Shown here: piece by piece, positions 7,365 through 10,015 of the stretch
How positions within the stretch are numbered: the stretch's first letter is position 1
How the letters are laid out: every line of letters starts with the position of its first letter
NCBI GenBank assembly: GCA_002470185.1
Contig: DKNG01000039.1
Location: 1-10,015, forward strand
Length of the DNA stretch: 10,015 nucleotides
From: Arcobacter sp. UBA7394
Lineage (GTDB): Bacteria; Campylobacterota; Campylobacteria; Campylobacterales; Arcobacteraceae
Direction of reading: 5' to 3'
The notes under the pieces: model-generated
What the model saw: only the letters and a program-made list of their open reading frames with translations
The model's database searches: none
What the model was told of the DNA's origin: nothing
Position numbers and translations under genes: made by a program

Positions 7365-8618
7365 TTATTGTTTTTTTACTTCATTAATGGTACACATAGC
7401 AATATATTTAGGAGTTTGTAGAGAAATCACATCATTGCTAGATAGATTCTCTAAAGATATTATTTTATTATCTTTAGTTATTTGAACAAAACCTTTTTTA
7501 TCTTTTTTATCTGGATGATTTAATTCAAAACTATTTCTTAATAAAGTTATTTGATTTTGAGCCTGAGTTAAAACTTGATCAGAATTATTTTGAAATGTTC
7601 TTTTTAATAAATCTAAATCATTATTTGCTTTAATTAATTTTTGAGAGATATCACTTTCAAAAGAGTTTCTTAAAAATTTAATTTCAGAATTAATAAAATT
7701 AAATTTTGATTCTATTGAATTTTGTTCAAATAATCTTTTCAAATTAAATACATCTTGTTCTTTATTATAAAAAATTGTTTTAATTTTATTATTGTATTCA
7801 TTAGCTAGTGAATCAAGATAAATTCTATGTTCATTAATATCAGGTAAAGCAATTTCAACAGCATTTGAAGGAGTTGCAGCTCTTACATCAGATACAAAAT
7901 CAGAAATAAGATAATCAACTTCATGTCCCACAGCTGAAATAATAGGTGTAGAAGCTTCATAAATAGCGTTAGCCACTATTTCTTCATTAAAAGCCCAAAG
8001 GTCCTCAATACTTCCTCCACCTCGTCCTACAATCATAATATCACAGTTTAAATTATCTGCATATTTTATAGAATTAGCGATATCAAAAGCAGCACCTTCA
8101 CCTTGTACTAATGCAGGAACTAAAATAAATTCAACCAAAGGCCATCTATGAGATGCAACTTTTTTCATATCTTCAATTGCGGCACCAGTTGCAGATGTTA
8201 CTAATGCAATTCTTTTAGGATATTTAGGAAGTTGTTTTTTTATTTCAGGATTAAAATATCCCTTCTCTTCTAGTTTATTTTTTAGCTGCTCAAAAGCTAA
8301 AGCTAAAGCACCTTGACCTGAGGGTTCAATTTTATTACATAATAATTGATAGTTACCTCTTGGAGCATAAACTGTAAGATTACCAGTAATAACAATCTTT
8401 TGCCCTACTTCAAGCTGGAATTTTAAATATTTAGCATTTCCTCTAAACATCACACATGAGATTGTTGAACTTTTATCTTTTACAGAAAAATAGATATGTC
8501 CTGAGTTATGATAAGTAAGATTTGAAACCTCACCTTCAACATAAACTTGAATAAAAGTTGTTTCTAAAAGGGATTTAATTTGTGCATTTAAAGAAGATAC
8601 AGAAATAGGAGAATTCAT
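7365..8618 (-). CDS. xseA: Exodeoxyribonuclease VII large subunit (XseA)
   Basis: Catalytic subunit of exonuclease VII, which degrades single-stranded DNA from both ends into oligonucleotides in the cytoplasm. At 417 residues it is slightly shorter than E. coli XseA (about 456). The N-terminal OB-fold covers about 5-100 (VYVEGEVSNLTYHNSGHIYFSVKD pattern, then FRGNAKYLKF). The nuclease core shows LVTSATGAAIED (139-150), GRGGGSIEDLWAFNEE (198-213), SAVGHEVD (228-235) and SDVRAATPSNAVE (243-255). Residues about 265-385 are a long helical stalk with repeated LKR/LRNSFE units, the part that binds small XseB subunits. A good ribosome site, AGGAC, precedes the ATG. It lies 27 nt after ubiE, with a hairpin in the gap. 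No recognisable xseB is in the window, so the small subunit must be encoded elsewhere. Confidence 0.97.
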   Translation of the reverse strand: MNSPISVSSLNAQIKSLLETTFIQVYVEGEVSNLTYHNSGHIYFSVKDKSSTISCVMFRGNAKYLKFQLEVGQKIVITGNLTVYAPRGNYQLLCNKIEPSGQGALALAFEQLKNKLEEKGYFNPEIKKQLPKYPKRIALVTSATGAAIEDMKKVASHRWPLVEFILVPALVQGEGAAFDIANSIKYADNLNCDIMIVGRGGGSIEDLWAFNEEIVANAIYEASTPIISAVGHEVDYLISDFVSDVRAATPSNAVEIALPDINEHRIYLDSLANEYNNKIKTIFYNKEQDVFNLKRLFEQNSIESKFNFINSEIKFLRNSFESDISQKLIKANNDLDLLKRTFQNNSDQVLTQAQNQITLLRNSFELNHPDKKDKKGFVQITKDNKIISLENLSSNDVISLQTPKYIAMCTINEVKKQ

Positions 8619-8634
8619 AAGTGTCCTAGTTTAT

Positions 8635-8660
8635 GCAAGAAAAAATTAGATTTTTCTTGC
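8635..8660 (-). other. Hairpin in the ubiE-xseA junction with the ubiE stop in its loop
   Basis: GCAAGAAAAA (8635-8644) and TTTTTCTTGC (8651-8660) form a perfect 10-bp stem with a 6-nt loop. On the minus strand the 5' arm is the last sense codons of ubiE and the TAA stop (8648-8646) is in the loop. The T-run within the 3' arm could permit partial termination, or the structure could shape mRNA processing before xseA, whose ribosome site starts about 8 nt downstream. Confidence 0.5.
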
Positions 8661-9356
8661 GATAATTAGTGTTGAGATATTCATTGAGAATGATTTAACA
8701 TGTACAGGCTCTAAACCTGCTTGTTTTAACTCTTTACATAAGTTGTCTTTAGTTAAAAATTCATCAATTGAGTTTGGTAAATAAGTATACGCTTCTTTAT
8801 TTTTCGAAATCATTCCACCAAGAACTGGTAAAACTTTATTCATATAAAAATCAGTTAAGTAATCTAATGGATTAGTTTTTTCATTTTTTGTAAACTCAGA
8901 AATTACTACAAGTCCATCTTTTTTAAGAACTCTTGCAAATTCATCAAAAGCTTCTTGTCTTTCTACTACATTTCTAATTCCATAAGAGATAGAAATAATA
9001 TCAGCACTTGAGTCCTCTAATGGCATTTCAGTTGCAAAGGCTTCAATAAAATCAACATCAGGAAGTTTTTTCTTTCCTACTTCCATCATTCCAACACTTG
9101 GATCAACTCCCACAATGTTTTCTAAATCAATATTATTCTCTTTTGCAATTTGTTTCCAGAACATAATCATATCACCTGTACCACAAGCAACATCTACAAT
9201 CTTTTCGATTTTATTGTTATTGTAAAGCTCAAAAGTTTTATTACAAGCTTTGTTTCTCCATGATTTATCAATTCCCATTGATAAAACTCTATTTGCTACA
9301 TCATAAGTTCCAGCGATATCATTGAACATTGATACAATTTTTTCTTGTTTACCCAT
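8646..9356 (-). CDS. ubiE: Demethylmenaquinone methyltransferase (UbiE/MenG)
   Basis: SAM-dependent C-methyltransferase that performs the last step of menaquinone synthesis, methylating demethylmenaquinone; in bacteria with ubiquinone it acts in that pathway too. At 236 residues its length is typical. The family signature is plain: MFNDIAGTYDVANRVLSMGI (10-29) with Trp33, the SAM motif I DVACGTGD (55-62), acidic Asp85 in GVDPS binding the ribose, ISYGIRNV (123-130), and YTYLPNSIDEF (190-200). If the host is one of the Campylobacterota it makes menaquinone by the futalosine route, and MenG would be its expected role. It lies 27 nt after an unknown membrane-anchored small protein and 27 nt before xseA, on the same strand. 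The ribosome site is weak (AGGA about 12 nt before the ATG). Confidence 0.96.
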   Translation of the reverse strand: MGKQEKIVSMFNDIAGTYDVANRVLSMGIDKSWRNKACNKTFELYNNNKIEKIVDVACGTGDMIMFWKQIAKENNIDLENIVGVDPSVGMMEVGKKKLPDVDFIEAFATEMPLEDSSADIISISYGIRNVVERQEAFDEFARVLKKDGLVVISEFTKNEKTNPLDYLTDFYMNKVLPVLGGMISKNKEAYTYLPNSIDEFLTKDNLCKELKQAGLEPVHVKSFSMNISTLIIARKI

Positions 9357-9383
9357 TCTTTTTCTAATCCTAATTACTAATTT

Positions 9384-9653
9384 TTATAAAACAAATTTTC
9401 CAATTACTAGGCCTAAAATAAAACCTAAATTTACAGCAACTGCTAAAAGTAAATAAGAAAACTTCCTGTTTGTATCAGGAATTTTTCTCATAATATCCTC
9501 TTGTTGTAATAAAGTCTTTTCAAAATTATTAGAAGACTTATTAAAAGTTTTTGAAGATTTTTCTAAATTTGAAACTGCTTTTTTTAGTGCAATTTCTGAG
9601 AATTCCATTCGTTCAACAAGCTCTTTTGCCTGTTTAAAACTCATATCACTCAT
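9384..9653 (-). CDS. Unknown small protein: coiled coil with C-terminal membrane anchor
   Basis: I do not recognise this 89-residue protein. Residues about 6-58 look helical and coiled-coil forming, polar and rich in Lys, Ser, Asn and Glu (KAVSNLEKSSKTFNKSSNNF). Residues 66-88 (FSYLLLAVAVNLGFILGLVI and following) form one hydrophobic segment of membrane-spanning length ending at the C-terminus, so a tail-anchored inner-membrane protein with a cytoplasmic coil is plausible. Its ATG overlaps the TGA of the upstream gene (ATGA, 4 nt), pointing to translational coupling. No ribosome site is seen before Met1; Met4 has GAG upstream and is an alternative. The N-terminal ELVERMEFSEIALKKAVSNL has a faint look of the XseB fold next to xseA, but the membrane segment argues against that. 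Confidence 0.75.
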   Translation of the reverse strand: MSDMSFKQAKELVERMEFSEIALKKAVSNLEKSSKTFNKSSNNFEKTLLQQEDIMRKIPDTNRKFSYLLLAVAVNLGFILGLVIGKFVL

Positions 9654-9997
9654 TTTTTAATATCTATCCACTGATCTAAATCACAAAAAATTCTATTTAA
9701 TGTATTAATTACATAATCTTTTGCTTCAGTTTGTATTCTTCTAAAAAATAGATATTTTCTAGCACTTTCAATATCGCCTAACTCTTTAGCTTGGATAGCT
9801 TTAGCAGCGAAATCAGTGTTATTATATGCCATTTCCCAAACTGTTGAACCTAAGTATCTACTCATAGTAATTACTTTGTCATTTTTAACTGGGAAATATT
9901 TTGGATCCTTTACAAAATCACAAATAACAGAATTTGAATCTAAATATTTATGTCCAAAAAAGTTAATAAACTGTTCTTGATAATAATCTTCATCCAT
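9650..9997 (-). CDS. Unknown small soluble protein; start uncertain, may extend beyond the window
   Basis: I do not recognise this protein. From the ATG at 9997 it has 115 residues, is acidic and aromatic-rich at the start (MDEDYYQEQFINFFGHKYLD), and appears helical in the second half (FAAKAIQAKELGDIESARKYLFFRRIQTEAKDYVINTLNRIF). It has two cysteines (26 and 105) and no membrane segment or signal peptide. The frame stays open through the remaining 18 bases upstream to the window edge, and no ribosome site precedes the ATG, so the true start may lie outside. Its TGA overlaps the ATG of the coiled-coil/membrane protein by 4 nt; the two are probably made together and could interact. Confidence 0.75.
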   Translation of the reverse strand: MDEDYYQEQFINFFGHKYLDSNSVICDFVKDPKYFPVKNDKVITMSRYLGSTVWEMAYNNTDFAAKAIQAKELGDIESARKYLFFRRIQTEAKDYVINTLNRIFCDLDQWIDIKK

Positions 9998-10015
9998 AGA
10001 AATAGATCTATTTAA

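Noticed and set aside
9384..9653. The 89-residue coiled-coil protein as XseB, the small exonuclease VII subunit
   Set aside because: ELVERMExxEIALKKAVSNLE is loosely XseB-like and xseA is nearby, but XseB is soluble and this protein ends in a clear membrane helix. The LExG motif of XseB is also missing and ubiE lies between.

Overview
The window is AT-rich and carries mostly housekeeping genes in short, tightly packed operons, nearly all on the minus strand. Several things point to Campylobacterota, most likely an Arcobacter-like member: Lys/Ile/Asn-rich proteins, a panD – YbaB/EbfC – polyprenyl synthase order as I recall it from that group, a PanD start region ([13 protein letters not shown]) of the kind seen in Helicobacter, a UbiE/MenG methyltransferase, and stand-alone CheW/REC genes. 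This placement is inference from gene content and composition; no database was searched.

Layout. Positions 1-210 hold the 3' end of an unidentified plus-strand gene, converging on groEL. Between them lie two hairpins, one a 12-bp stem suited to stop transcription from both sides. groES-groEL (2183 to 287, minus) has a consensus sigma70-type promoter and a CIRCE operator, so HrcA repression is expected. Upstream, also on minus, is a four-gene operon (4264 to 2325): a thioredoxin-like [2Fe-2S] ferredoxin, panD (beta-alanine for pantothenate/CoA), a YbaB/EbfC nucleoid protein and an IspA-type farnesyl diphosphate synthase. A 151-bp divergent promoter region separates it from a secreted cyclophilin (4416-4946, plus), the only complete plus-strand gene. 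That gene converges on a signalling module read on minus: cheW, a single-domain CheY-like regulator, and a REC-PAS-coiled-coil protein without catalytic output. Further upstream on minus are two small unknown proteins whose genes overlap by 4 nt, then ubiE/menG and xseA (exonuclease VII large subunit).

The groESL operon serves protein folding and the cyclophilin serves folding in the periplasm. panD, ispA and ubiE feed cofactor, isoprenoid and quinone synthesis. CheW and the two REC proteins look like an accessory chemosensory branch whose kinase and receptors are encoded elsewhere.

There are no tRNA or rRNA genes, insertion sequences, CRISPR arrays or clear signs of recent transfer. I found no convincing new defence or mobile system. 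The points most worth a second look are the REC-PAS-coil module, an extra CIRCE half-site at groES, an inverted repeat around the cheW -10 box, and the repeated placement of stop codons inside 3' hairpins.
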